Positions 21,431 to 34,133 of a stretch of 64,000 nt of DNA are shown here, one piece after another (the stretch's first letter is position 1; each line of letters begins with the position of its first letter). This DNA comes from Helicoverpa zea (taxonomy: Eukaryota; Arthropoda; Insecta; Lepidoptera; Noctuidae). The position numbers and the translations under genes were made by a program. Under the pieces are notes generated by a model that saw nothing but the letters and a program-made list of their open reading frames with translations, was not told the DNA's origin and did no database searches. The stretch is taken from positions 8,680,001 to 8,744,000 of the forward strand of contig NC_061454.1 of the NCBI RefSeq assembly GCF_022581195.2, written 5' to 3'.

Positions 21431-21458
21431 GGCATTATAGAATGATTGAATTTCAATG

Positions 21459-22395
21459 AACTATGTAAATATAAGAAATGTCTAAGTTGTATGTATTTTA
21501 AATTCATATAGGTATTTTACAAAAAAAAAAACTGAAGCATGTAAAAAACAAGATATTTGAGAAGAACTTAAAGATTTTTTGTTAGCAGGGTAGATCATAA
21601 ATACCTACACATAAATAGGTAGATACAATGGAGGTTCAGTTCCTTTCATCTCTTGAATGCCACGCTATTTGGCCTTTAGACTTTCATAATTGCAAACCAA
21701 CGATACCTATGCGTGAGTATACAGTACCTACCCCACATGTGTCTATGTATAAAGTTTCTCAGTTCATTATCCCCTATTGATTTGCTACACCTCCGTCAAC
21801 AATCTAAGGAAAACGTGGCATTAACTATAGACTACATAAAGTACTACAACACGTGAAAGTATATTCCACGTGTAATACCAACTATATAACAAGACTGCGC
21901 ATAACGAGCTCCCCTACGTCTATTCAAACTGGGTGCGTTACACACACATACCTATCGAGCACAACCATTCGGCTATTTTATGGCGGAGCGATACTATAAA
22001 TACTCAATATGAATCGTCGGCTCAATCCGGCTAGGCCGTGGTCAACCGTGGCCGCCTGGTTGCTACGATAAATTATCCAAGTGAACGCGAGGCCAGCCGA
22101 GTGCAACTTTACGACGACATAAATCTCGGCTTAGCGTCGCTGGAACCACCCTAAACGCGTGCGCAGACCAGGTTACAAGGTTATACATTATGAAACGTGA
22201 GCGAGGCTTGATTCGGCGTGAGGCGCGGATGTTGAGCACTGGCGGCCACTGGGTCAGCGCGCTGTTTTATTAATAGATCTGTTTCAGAGTCCCGTTTGTG
22301 AAGAGCATAGGTCTGCTTGTTACACGTAGGTACTGGTTGTACAGCCTAGAATAAGACGTTCATACGACTTTAACAATCTAATTAGAAAAATATGT
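21459..22395. other. Intergenic, with a CpG-richer patch at 21960-22270
   Basis: No coding sequence is recognised. The patch from 21960 to 22270 is CpG-richer than its flanks (GGCCGCC, CGCGAGG, GTGAGGCGCGG) and could be a regulatory block or an old element; nothing separates these. Confidence 0.45.
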
Positions 22396-22403
22396 AGAAG
22401 TTA

Positions 22404-23135
22404 ACCCCTCTAAGTTACCCCTCTAAATCTCAAGCTATCATTGTTGGTGGCAGATATTTTCTAAATAGGTTGCAATCTTCTCCGCCACTCTTGTATGATA
22501 ATGTCATTATAAATTACTCTTCGCACGTCAAAAACCTGGGTGTGTTAATGGATTGCCACTTGTCTTGGGGTAAACACATTGCGGAAGTAAGCAGGAGAGT
22601 ATTTTGCACGTTTCAGTCTCTTAAACGGCTCCAAAAGTTCCTGCCTTTTTCAACCAAAATTACTCTCGCTCAGTCGCTTCTTCTCCCACTACTAGATTAC
22701 GCTGATGTCTGTTTCCTTGATGCGACTGAGGAACTTCTAGACAAGCTCGAACGTCTGCAGAATCTGTGCATCCGCTTCATTTTTGGGCTCAGGAAGTACG
22801 ACCACGTGTCGGAATTTCGAAGTCAGTTGAAGTGGTTGCCTATTCGGCGGCGTCGAGATGCTCACATTCTTTCTTTTCTCTTCTCTGTTCTCTATAATCC
22901 CCTCTCACCAAGATATCTTCGGGAACGTTTTGAGTTTCTTGTTCTGAGAGGCAAACCTTGTCGCACTTCCTCATCTCTCCTTCTTCGTGTCCCTTCCCAC
23001 ACTACGAGCCGCTATGATGGATCGTTCACTGTTCGTGCTGTGAGACTGTGGAATTCCCTTCCACACTCAATACGCGAAAGCCCATCGTTGGGTGCATTCA
23101 AGAGACGAGTAAAGGATTACTATTTATCATCATGA
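22404..23135 (+). pseudogene. LINE ORF2 C-terminus (after the RT core)
   Basis: The frame is open to TGA at 23133-23135. It reads from PSKSQAIIVGG through VKNLGVLMDCHLSW (the GxxxD/LSW region after RT block D), LLLPLLDYADVCF, RLQNLCIRFIFGL, SQLKWLPIRRRRD and ends AVRLWNSLPHSIRE. This order is typical of Jockey/CR1-group elements. The RT catalytic FADD motif is missing because of 5' truncation, so it cannot be active. Confidence 0.8.
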
Positions 23136-23154
23136 ATGACATTTATATTTGTAT

Positions 23155-23155
23155 G

Positions 23156-23187
<32 letters not shown>

Positions 23188-23276
23188 TATGTGTATTATG
23201 TTTATGTATTGTGTAGTTTTACTACATATATATGTTTAGTATATTGTTATTTTATATATATATATATATATATATA
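23155..23276. repeat. TA and T simple repeats in the LINE 3' UTR
   Basis: A TA run (23155-23170), a T run (23171-23188) and a second TA run (about 23252-23276). Confidence 0.85.
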
Positions 23277-23467
23277 TTTCTTTAATTATTAATGTTTGTT
23301 GTGCACTTTTTTGAATCTACCCTACCACTATCGAATCTCTCTATGGCTTTAAGGTTGGCTGTAAGAGAACCCAATTCTGGGTTAAGCTCGCCATTGTACA
23401 TAAACTGTCTGTATTATTTTTATATATTTGTCGTTAAGTGTGCAATAAAGAATAAATAAAGAAGTTA

Positions 23468-26400
23468 GGTTTTCAAACACATTTTTCGCATACCAGAAAA
23501 AAGTGCACATTTCTCCAATCTTACATTTTTTTAAAGGGTCTTTTAATAAATTCATTTATAATAAGCCTACCTAAACCAATTACATCAGTAGAAAAAAGTA
23601 CCTTTCTCACAACATTCTAAACCGGAGCCTGAAAATATTAATTTTCCATATTTTGTTACAATCCAAAAGCACACAAAAACCCTTCCTCATCAACAATGAT
23701 TTATGAAACTTAACTTACCATCCAAAAAATATTTTTATAAATTTTAAGCACACAACCGGGGCGTAGATGTATGTACAAATACATTGTTCCATAAATTGTG
23801 CGGGGCGGTCGTGTGCCGTGTCCCTGGGGCACCGGCGCGTGCGCTCCCAGCGTAATTGACGGTTACCGAGCACTCCTGGAGCTTCTTTCCCTTCAAATCT
23901 GCAGGATGCGACAGCTAGCAACCCGCTCGGAAACACTAGGGACGCGTTAGTGCTTCTTTAAGAGATCCCCTTGCAAATTGTGTGTGCTGAGGAAACACGC
24001 CGAGCGGTTTTTGTTTTGGTATAAATATGACGTGCTGTGTGGGTCAATAATTTTATGACATTTTCACGATCAGTTTTATCGACACACAGTTTTTTTTTAT
24101 TTTTATGGGTTCTTGTTTTGAAGTGATAAAGGTGCCTTTTCTCACTGGAAACTATTCGACCACTTAACAATGAGCCCACCTTAATCTACATATAATTAGC
24201 ACATTAAACTCACATAGAATATTCGCCGGAATTTTCTTCAACACAATGAACAGAGGCACAGATGAGATGTCGCGTTAGATAAAAATTTGTCCCTATTTGC
24301 TTGACGTATCCGAACGCGTGCCGGCGGGCCGCGGTGTCCAGTTTCTGTGGGAAACCGCTCCGCAATGGACCTTGACTAGTTCCCATGATCATTCGACAAA
24401 TATTGACTAGTACTAATGTTATGTAACTTGTTAGTACTTTGTTGTCTTACAAATACGGAGTTTTAGTCCGAGAAGTATGAATGTAATTTTGGAATTAAGC
24501 AGCTGTTTGACCAAGGTTCATATTCACTGAACCTGGTTCAGTCTTCTTATTTTACTGCAATTGTCACTTTAACTTTTAAATCTAACTAACATAGTAATCT
24601 ACGTAACAATGAAGAAATACTTATCGATTCTCTGTTTGTTATATTTGTTATGTTTATTTACTATCTACACCTACTTATATACATGCATACACCTTTCCGG
24701 CACAATAGGTAGGTAAGTGTATTGTACACCAAAGTAAATAGTATGAGCAAGCAGTCTATAAATAATGAAGTAGGTTAATTGGTAACAATCTGCATATTAA
24801 TTAAAAACAGTTTACCTTATAATTGAGCAGATTGGTAAAAGGGTAAACAATGCCTCGACTTTGCGATGTTATCTTCGATTTTATTTACCATTAAAATTAT
24901 AAAACTCAAATTATTTTAAAGTTAAATAAAATATGACATTATAACAGAATTACTATGAATAATTGCGTCGAACGTGGAATAGCGGGTCTGTGATCCCGCC
25001 CGCTGTAAAGCGCTTTAATTTCATAATGTCTGCTTGATCTGATTATAGCGGAACCGAAAAATTATATCGTTCCCTAATTAGGTTAAAATGCAATTTAGAG
25101 ATGCGCCGCGGGCGGCACGCGCCGGCAGGCGAACACTTTTATGGTACTTTAGCAGCTGGGGGCCAGTGGAGCAACCCTACCCTGCCGCAGCGACGGATCA
25201 TACGATGATAACTAGAGATGTGACTGATTGCTTATTGTTCTTTTGAACACGACACTACACGTTTTTATTGCCTCATTTTATATGAGATTCATTGTTGTAT
25301 AACGCCTTTGCGAAATACCTTCTGATACGTAATAAGTAGATCGTCGCTGTTGCAACAAATTATTTGCAGGCGCTTAAGTTTTAAGATGAGTTTGTTATAT
25401 AAAATAGAATTGCTCCTAATCTCAGCGATTTCTCTGAAAACTTTTAACTCTTTTATTCAATCCCATTTATCAGTAGGTGTTATTCATAGCATTGGGAAGG
25501 ATTAATAGCTAAATAGGAGTCAAAATAATCATATTAATTCAGGCACCTATTTATTCATATAATATTTAGGTAGCTCTGTGTTTTTCAGTTAACTGACTAA
25601 ACTTACAAACTGTTAAATAGCCAGTTTTAAGCATTTACACGATAAATGACTTAATTATTTGTCTATAATCATAAACCACGAGTACTAAAATCAGAACTAA
25701 CAAAATAAACTTAGGCTGTCGTCGCCCCTTCACAGCGGATCCCCACTTATTAAAATTAATAAGTGGGCCCTTGCCTGCATTAATGATCGCCTTGTGTCAA
25801 TAGAGATGTAATATATTTGACAAACAAACGTTAACCAGATCGTGGCCAGCACTAGTCGAATGGTTGGTGGTTCCGCTGCGGCTACGAAGTTTTGGCTCGT
25901 GAATTTTTAGGGATAACTTTAAAATAAATAAGATAAAAATAATGCAGAATATTTTGTACATAGTAAAACCTTAAGGGTAGTTTTATTAATAGTCTGGTGT
26001 ATTGTCAGTTTGTACTAACCAACGGAATGTTGGGTTCAGTGCCTACCTAGAGAAGTAGCAGGAGACTTCGAAGAGGTCCAAATGTGATTGTAATATCTCT
26101 GTAGTTTCGAAACATTATTGTGGAAAACAAGCGCTATGTACCTAAAATGGTAATATTTATCAATAACATTTTAAAATCAAGAAGCCAGATAAAATTCCCT
26201 CATAGTCGGCATGGAGTATCAAAAATGAACGCATAAATGACTCTTCACTTTGAATTAAAGTGCATACTCTGAGTCTTTGATCTTTGTTTGTAAATCCACT
26301 CCAGGCCCCAACAAGGGTAACTGGGTAACCAAAAGAAGGGGCTTCGTGTTTGCTAAATAAATATTTTTAATAACCGCACTTGCATTATTTGCCTAATAAT

Positions 26401-29388
26401 TCATTATGACAGATAGACAGATTCCACCATTAATTTTAATGTGCTGCAATAATGTAGATGTAGAGCAAAGAAATCTGCAATTTCTAAATGTTTGTCGTAC
26501 AGTTCCTATATTCGTAATTTCCCACACATTTTAATTGTTCAAGCACAAATACCTAGTACATATTAAATGGTAAGTTTATTCGCGGTTCACATGTTCACAG
26601 CGCTGAAACATAAGTGCCTATTCTGTGAAGCACTGGGAATCGGATTGCAAGTAGGAACACGACGCGATCTTATTGTTTACGCGGTTTCGTCGTTTAATGA
26701 GGTCGGATTAAAAAAGAAAGTATTATTTTTAACGCTACCTCATTAACCCACAATGCGAGCGTGGCGAAGTCGCCGCTGCCCGGGGCTCCGGTGGCAGAAA
26801 TTGAATCTCCGGCGCATGCCTACTGCGACGGCTCGCATTTAGTTATGCTTCCATGCCATGCCTCCCATAAAGTGACTACGACCATTCAAGTTTTGTAAAA
26901 TGCTACCGTTTGTCGGAGAAATAGCTAGCTAACATCTTTTAAATTTCGTTAATATAAAACGTATATTAAATGTAAGCATATTTTAACATTGGGTTCACCA
27001 TAATACCATAATTATCTAACGTTACACAGACCTACAAAAAGCATCAAAATGTCAATAGTTACCTAATTAGTATACGGAGTTTTCGTGATCATTGTGTCTA
27101 GGGAAATGGTTTCGACTACGTTCTTATTTTTATTAATAAACGTAAATTGTTTATTATTAACTTCATACGCTTATCGCTCTTGAGAGAAAATTGCGCAACA
27201 ATGAGAGGTTTTTAATGTTGTGAAAAAGCGGGGACATCCCACGATGACGCTCAATTAAATGCGGTCCATTAGTTTCAATAACTAGCCAATGAATTAAACA
27301 TTTAGTACTACAAATTAGCTTCAAATCTGTTGCTTCCTTGTTTTTTATCTGTAAACTTTATAAAAAGTGACCGTAACTCATCGTGCAATTTGTACAAAAA
27401 ACGTAGTAGTTTTTGTTAGACTAGTAACTAGTGCGTTCTGTACCGGGCACCGCCAAACAAAAAATGTAAACAAACTTTTATATAACTCTCGATCTAAACT
27501 AACTGGTTAAACACGAAGTTGACAACTTTTGAAGCCGATTCGGATGTTCGAAAAATACTGGGTGAATGGTGACTTTTTCTCAGTAAAAGCAATAAGTTAA
27601 CCAGACTTAACATTCAGAGTTCATAACTACATGACTTAATTTATTTCAAATAAGTAATAAAACCTAAACTGCAATACTAAGTAACCAGAATAATTCCAAA
27701 TAAATGGAATATTATTATCTAATACTTGCATTACGTAAAATCCAGTATTTACTTAGAATAGAATGGATTGGTAAGTCCAAATAACAAATGCATTTTAGAG
27801 AATTGCAATTTAGAAGGAAATAACAAGTTATTAGTCAGTGATTAATTTGGACGAGGCTAATTGTAAATTAAATGGCACTTAATTTTATTAATTTCAGGTC
27901 GATGTAATAGTGATGAACACAAGTATGAATATATAGGTTTCTGTTCTTTCTATGTTCAGTCTAGGCAGATGATGAACTTTTTGGTTTATACCTACCTAGA
28001 CTCTAAATAAAGCATGGAAGAAGTATAGTCACACACATATTACCATCGCTGGAGCGTAACAAAGCCATCAGAGTACAATACCGAGCACACATATGGCACA
28101 GTAAACATGACCTAGAGTGGACTCCATGTCCTCGATGGGTTCGCCACAATTACTGTGATCAGCCTGCCCTTGTGCCTGTTGCGAGGCGTCGCGTGATACA
28201 CCAGACCACTCCATTACAGCTAAGGTTAGACGCCTAAGTACGCTTCAGATACATGCCCTAAGATAACGACGTGTAAGAACCAACTTAATGTAATCATGCA
28301 GTAATCATGCCTTTGTATTGTATGACCCTAATTTAAACGCCTGTCTGAAAATAGGAGACTGATAGGTTGTGTTGACTTCAAGTATGAGTTTATTAACTTG
28401 ATATTGTTTTGTCTTATCTTATATTCCTCTTTGTTTACGGCATATACTTGATACCAAGCCTGTATCAATTATGTTCAAGTTAAATTTGTATAGTTATATC
28501 ATATAATAATACGCGCATAATTGTTTTTAATTTTCCCGAAAAATCTTGAAAACTTCATTGTCTTTAATTTTTACGTAGGGAAGTACGAATTATTTGAGGT
28601 ATCCCAAACATTGCTATCAGAGTGTAACGAAGAACCTAAGAAATGTTTGAATAAAGTATCATCAGTTCGTAAACTCCGCTGGTTAGTGGCCGGATATCCT
28701 GGTCACGCGAAATTTGACCGCGAATTCTAGTAAAGGTCGAGCTCAAAAATGCTTAGTGTCTATGATTTATTTTATAATGTGCCAACTAATCAATCAATAT
28801 CAATGAAAAATTTTAATCACCATTGTTTTATTGTCCTGCCGAAGGCTAAGTTTTTACCCAATGAAAGACGTTACTAAATGTTTTCCCGCAGTAGTTTGCA
28901 TTCCGAACCTTCGGATGCAAAATCGATTAAATTCAATAATTGTTATCCTGATTTTAATCACTTAATTACTATCGATTAGACTACGGTATAGTTAATGATG
29001 AATTGTTAGCCTCAAGGCTCGGTCCATCCCATTTTAAAATGATATTGTTGCTAACTGTAACTTATGTAATTAATTTTAATCAAATAAAAAAATAATTGTA
29101 CGAATCATTAAACTCGACTTAACTACATCAACTACGATTATCAATTGTTTGTTTTACTAATCAAGTGCAATTTGTTATATTGTGGTAAATGAATTCATTT
29201 AAATTTTAATGACTAATTTACTTGTATTCGATATTCCTTAAATTGAAGTTTATTTGGAAATAAACTGTAGTAGGTAAGTAAATTCTTATATTTTGCACTT
29301 AATTTCGACCTCGAAACATATAGCAATTTTGCAGCCCTTATTACTAAATTGTTGATTAATAATGGTGGCTACTATCGGCTACAGGAAC
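23468..29388. other. Gene-poor intergenic block
   Basis: No coding exon is recognised. The sequence is AT-rich with many TAATTA/ATTA-type homeodomain core sites (for example 28920-29220) and isolated CpG-rich islands at about 23800-23890, 25105-25190 and 26750-26830. It lies upstream of Lim3 and could hold its enhancers; this is inference only. Confidence 0.5.
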
Positions 29389-29590
29389 AGCGGCAGTCAG
29401 TAAATCAGTTCGGTCAGCTGTTGCGGGGAGATGCGGCGCGTGCTATCGTGCGAAGCCCCGCCACCCGGCGTGGGCGCAGGGCTTCGCGTGACGTCAGCGC
29501 ATCTGCCCGCCAGATGGCGCACCCTCCTCGCCAGATAATATCGCACACCGCACGCACCAACACTTTCCATGAAATCAAGGTAAGTACGGA
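29389..29590 (+). promoter_or_regulatory. CpG-rich first-exon-like island with strong splice donor
   Basis: Several TCAGT initiator-type motifs (29396-29420) are followed by ~170 CpG-rich bases, a CRE-type TGACGTCA (29490-29497) and the donor AAG|GTAAGT (donor GT at 29581-29582). This looks like a transcription start with a mostly non-coding first exon on the plus strand. No partner exon could be identified, so it may belong to a lncRNA or to a downstream gene. Confidence 0.35.
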
Positions 29591-32500
29591 TGTACGTACA
29601 TATGGGTCATAAAACCAATTGGGACCAAAATGAAGCTTGTTTGGTCTCTGACAAAAACAAAAGAAAACGAGTGGTCGCCTATAAAGTGAGCTCTACAGTA
29701 AGATTCTTGGTAGGTATACTAATGCCTACGTGCTGTAATACAGTTATTGAGATTTGAATTCTGATTCATGAAACGGAAAATCGAGAACTTCAGAATTAAA
29801 GGAAAATTAGTTGGTAGAAAAATTCTAATATTCTAATTTCAAGAGAGATGACCAAATTAAATAATAATACGTTGATATCATCATCACACACATTCGTATA
29901 TCACATGTGCGTGTACCACACAACCCCATTGTTTTTATGGTGGAGTAAAACGGTAATTACCATGGCATCATCATAATAGTAAGTGATTTGACGTTATGTA
30001 GGGCCGCCGTACGCCATATGCCACGACACGGCAGATCCATTATATGTTTGTGTAACTAACTAATTAAGTGCTTGCTCATTTGATCATGAATTTATTAGTA
30101 TGTATTGCATAATTTCTGAGGAAGGTAACTTATGATATTAAAATGCGGACTAATGATTAAAGCCAAGGAATAACTGAAAAGTTAGGTACATAAGTATTTG
30201 ATCATCATTGCTATTCGTTTGGAACATTTCTATATTAGAATAATTATTTCGTGTTCATCAGTCACTAATTTCTTAAACTTAATTAAAAAATAATATCTGC
30301 TGAAATCTAATGGGTAATAAAAAAGACAACTATTTTTTTATAAATACCTTTAACCATCCATTGTTCTGCCCTGCCATGCAGCGCCAGCAAATTAGATAAA
30401 AGATAAAATAGATTGTCGTCCTCGACCACAAAAAATAATATAATTTGCTTATTCAAACATAATAAATCGGATAATTGCATTGGTTTTATGATAAATTCCA
30501 CTTATCAACAAGTATTTTATTGCAATTTATAAACTATATCAGATTGTTTTGCTAATAAATATAAATGGAAATTGTGGAATTAGCAAGAAAACAAATGATA
30601 AATTATCAACTGATCTGAAAGGTATTTCATAACAAGTTGTTTTACGTCAGTACGTGAAAGAATATTATTTAATAAATTACATTAACCAACACCAGTTAGG
30701 AACTGTTCCTTTTTGACATTGAATAACGCAACTTTGTTCATATCCGCGTTCAGTACAATTCCAAATTCTTTATTCCTGTTACCTACTTTTAAAAGATTTA
30801 ACCATATTTATCTCAAGATACGTTGAATGCAAATAAAGGTACTTATGTCAAAACTGGGTTCAATTGTGCATGAGACCACAGTAATCAGAGTCGAATGTGT
30901 TTAATAACGAACTTTAATTCTGAATCATTCTAAATTACATTATAACACGTACATTTTTGCATAGTGCAATAAAACTGTTTACAAGTTTCAATAAAAAACG
31001 TATAGGTACGTAAACGTATTGGGTAGGTAATATTCCATTTTTTTATGAATAGTCCGTTTCACTATCAATACGTTCTGCCATTTAAAAATTATTGTTGTAG
31101 TAACATTCCGTACTATTATGAATATTTTTTGCAGAATTTCGGCGAGGCATGTAGAACTAATAAGGAAATCGTCGCGGTTGGTCATTGGGCACGTATCTAA
31201 TTAAGACAGGCATTGTAAGTGTTTCCTAGATTGATTTACCTCCTGCTAAATATAGAACCTAAATATTTAATGCAATACCTGGTATTACACATATTCTGTA
31301 ATAGTAACTTTAAATATAATTGACCACAAAAAAACAAGAATTTATTTTTAAAATATACTTCCCGGTAAAATAGACACCCACACCAACATAACAGTATTCA
31401 CTTTTCTTTTTAAGTCTAAATAAACATTGTTATTTTATTGGTAGCGTTTTATTTGCTTATGATTCATAAGTAGGTATTGATTGGTACGTATGCCAGTGTT
31501 GCGTCTGTCTGAGTCGGTACTAAGCAGGTATGATTGACACTTGGGGTAATACAGGCAAATAGAGCGCCTCCCTTCGGTACCACTAGTGTTGTCATCGGGA
31601 GCCTTATAAATGACGATTCATATCTTGTCTGAAGAGGAACTTACTTTTAAGAAGCTTTTAAATAACCAAAATTTTTCAAAAAAATGTTGAGGTAACATAA
31701 AAAGGGACAAAAAGGAAAAAAATAAAAATGCAATTACAGTGTTTATGTAATCATCGTGTGAAAATCGTTTTCCTTTAATGCCAGGACATTATTATCTCTT
31801 CATATCAAAAATTCATTTGAAAGATCAAAAACGTACTTTGGCCTTTTTATCCATAACAATGATTCGTTTATGCATCCTGTCGTACATGCTCTGTCATTAG
31901 AATATTTAAGTATTTTCGAATAGACTTCGTTTAACGTTGCAAATGTAAGGTTACCACAGACTGGAAAGTGGCAATTGATAAAGTAGATAATCTAATAGTA
32001 TTTTTTTACTGACTGCTAACATTTTTAGAAATAACGTGCTTACAAGACATTTGTATTTCTATCAGCCAACATACGCTTCGTATTCTATCGATCGGCTGAA
32101 CAGACGCCGTCCATTACTTAATTGCCAAAAGTCATTGAGTCACTTTAACTGCGCTTGAATAAAAATAAACTTCTGATCCTTTTTCCTAAATACACGCAAT
32201 TGTATAAGTATCGAATATTTTTTTCTGTAGATTGGTCATGGAATCTCCTTTTTAGGGATTCGTATAAAATACATAAAACAATGCACTTCCAAATTCTACT
32301 CAGTATTCGGACTGAATACATACCTCTCCTTTTATGAATTAGACCTTTGGGATAAAAAATCCATGAATCATTTTAAGTCAAAACTAGTAACATAGATAAA
32401 CAAAAAGAAAGGAGTAAGAACTGTTTACGTTGTAGATTATTCTAATCAGGTATCATTAAAAGCTTACACTTGAGTTTCAAATCGATTTATTAAGTCAATT

Positions 32501-33929
32501 AAGTTAATGAATATAATAATCCGTCAGTTAAAATGGTCCTTGCATACATATGACTCAGAAAAGGACAAGCACAGCCATAAAAACAACTACAAACCCATAA
32601 AGCAAATGTAGAGAAACATTCCCCGCCACAACGTTCATACGTGTTAAGGCTAAAAGAAAAATGTGCGTGGTTTTACGTAAAAACAATGAACTTTCACACG
32701 CGTAGGATCCACGTTGATTTACTGTAGTTTACTACGGAATCAAAGCCGAGAAGTCGGCTTGCGGTGGTGTTGTAATTGAATTTGGAGAACAATCAGTTTC
32801 CCTGCCGCGGGATACATTCGCAACACGCAAGCCTCGCACGCACCTGTTCACTATTTTATTAGATAAACGAAACCCAAAATATATTTATGGGCCTCGGTAA
32901 ACATATAATGAACTCCCTTTTTGGGAGTAAGTAAGGGTTAGAAAGAAAAGTGGTATTTATTTCTTCTTCTTCAATCAAGGTTGCATTAATAAGGGATTAT
33001 AAATAAAACGTACACCGTTCCTGAGCAGCTTTGTCGGATATGTGACCGTTATGGATAAATGACCTATGTAGGAAACATTTTCTATTCGTCTAGGGTGAAG
33101 CTAAAACAAAAGTTATCCCGACTTGTTAACTCGTCCCACGAAAATCGCATAGCTAAACGGTTGCGGTAAGCTGACTCTTTAAAAATACACTTATAAGTCA
33201 GCCATCGTCCTTGTCAAAACGGAGGCACGTGTCTACACTTTTTAATCACGAGAAAAAACAATAAAGTAATCTCTCACAAGTATCGTTTTCACCCGACAAT
33301 AGAATGTTCGCCCCGCGTGATAATTGAATCGAGAGGGTCTGGCCGACCCCACGGCTCGCGTTAGTGTTACATTTGATTCGTATGTGACCTGCACGGTCTT
33401 TATTTTCTGGTGGAAGATACTCTAGCAATTGTTCTCTAATGAAAGTAAAATTATTTCAGTGTGGGTGATCATATGTCTTTTGTTTCGTGATTTAGGCACC
33501 TATTTTTTATGATTTCATTTTTAATATAGAGATGCATTTCTTTAAATTGTTTTCATAAATTTTTATAAGACAGATTAGACAGCTCGTAACAATACGAGCA
33601 AACAAATTGAATGCCGATCTGAGTGCGTATTGACATAAAACAAGTAGAAACAACGGCGCTATCTCTCAGCGGGCTCCAGTTTGTTTGCTCTCATGGATGG
33701 GGTCATTACTAAACTCCATTACACTTTTTGTGCCAAGTGTTTTGGTGGTATAACAAGGGTGAAAACGACCCTACAAAACGAATGACATGCTCTCACTGTT
33801 TTTATCGTTTGTGAGAAAGGAAAATATTTTGTACTGACTTTTTGTTAGACACACCCAGGGGTATTGGTAGTAGTCTGATTATAGACGAGGAATTTATAAA
33901 AAATAAGTTATTATAAAAATATTCAATTA
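29591..33929. other. AT-rich intergenic sequence
   Basis: Nothing coding or clearly repetitive is visible, apart from many short open frames without codon structure. A GC-richer stretch at about 33290-33380 has no supported meaning. Confidence 0.55.
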
Positions 33930-34133
33930 CTAGCTGGTGCCCGCGACTTCGTCTGCGCAGGTTTAGTATTTCGAACAATATGTTTACAAATTGTAGCCTA
34001 TGTGTTATTCTGATGTATAAGCTATATTATTGTAAAGTTTCATTAAAATCCATTCAGTAGTTTTTGCGTGAAAGAGTAACAAACATCCATACATCCATAC
34101 ATACAAACTTTCGCGTTTATAATATTAGTAGGA
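33930..34133 (-). mobile_element. Lep1-type non-autonomous Helitron
   Basis: On the minus strand it starts TCCTACTAATATTATAAACG, has a CATA-type repeat and ends GTCGCGGGCACCAGCTAG, followed by T. The arrangement is the same as the Helitron at 19588-19801. Confidence 0.8.

Larger units (their letters stand above)
19064..21449 (-). mobile_element. LINE fragment (clade not assigned), interrupted by an RTE copy
   Basis: A poly-T at 19064-19075 is the minus-strand poly(A) tail. The 9-bp duplication ATTTCAATG flanks the whole unit (19055-19063, 21450-21458). Coding remains lie at 21430-21126 and continue at 19217: ETLGPWGPSTHRFYREISKR to the QC-rich end, then SDEDEYL. The RTE insertion at 19218-21114 splits it. 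A second copy of the same family is at 59571-59895. Confidence 0.8.
22404..23459 (+). mobile_element. Jockey/CR1-group LINE, 5'-truncated, probable 8-bp TSD
   Basis: It holds the C-terminal part of ORF2, a 3' UTR with TA and T runs, and a GCAATAAAGAATAAATAAA end. AGAAGTTA occurs at both borders (22396-22403, 23460-23467). A 14-base direct repeat near the 5' end (about 22403-22430) duplicates ACCCCTCTAA. Confidence 0.75.

Noticed and set aside
29349..29612. Protein of 87 codons at the CpG island
   Set aside because: Basic, compositionally biased and interrupted by a consensus splice donor; better seen as a non-coding first exon.
33246..33428. Minus-strand 60-codon frame
   Set aside because: No homologue recognised, no splice context, isolated in AT-rich sequence.
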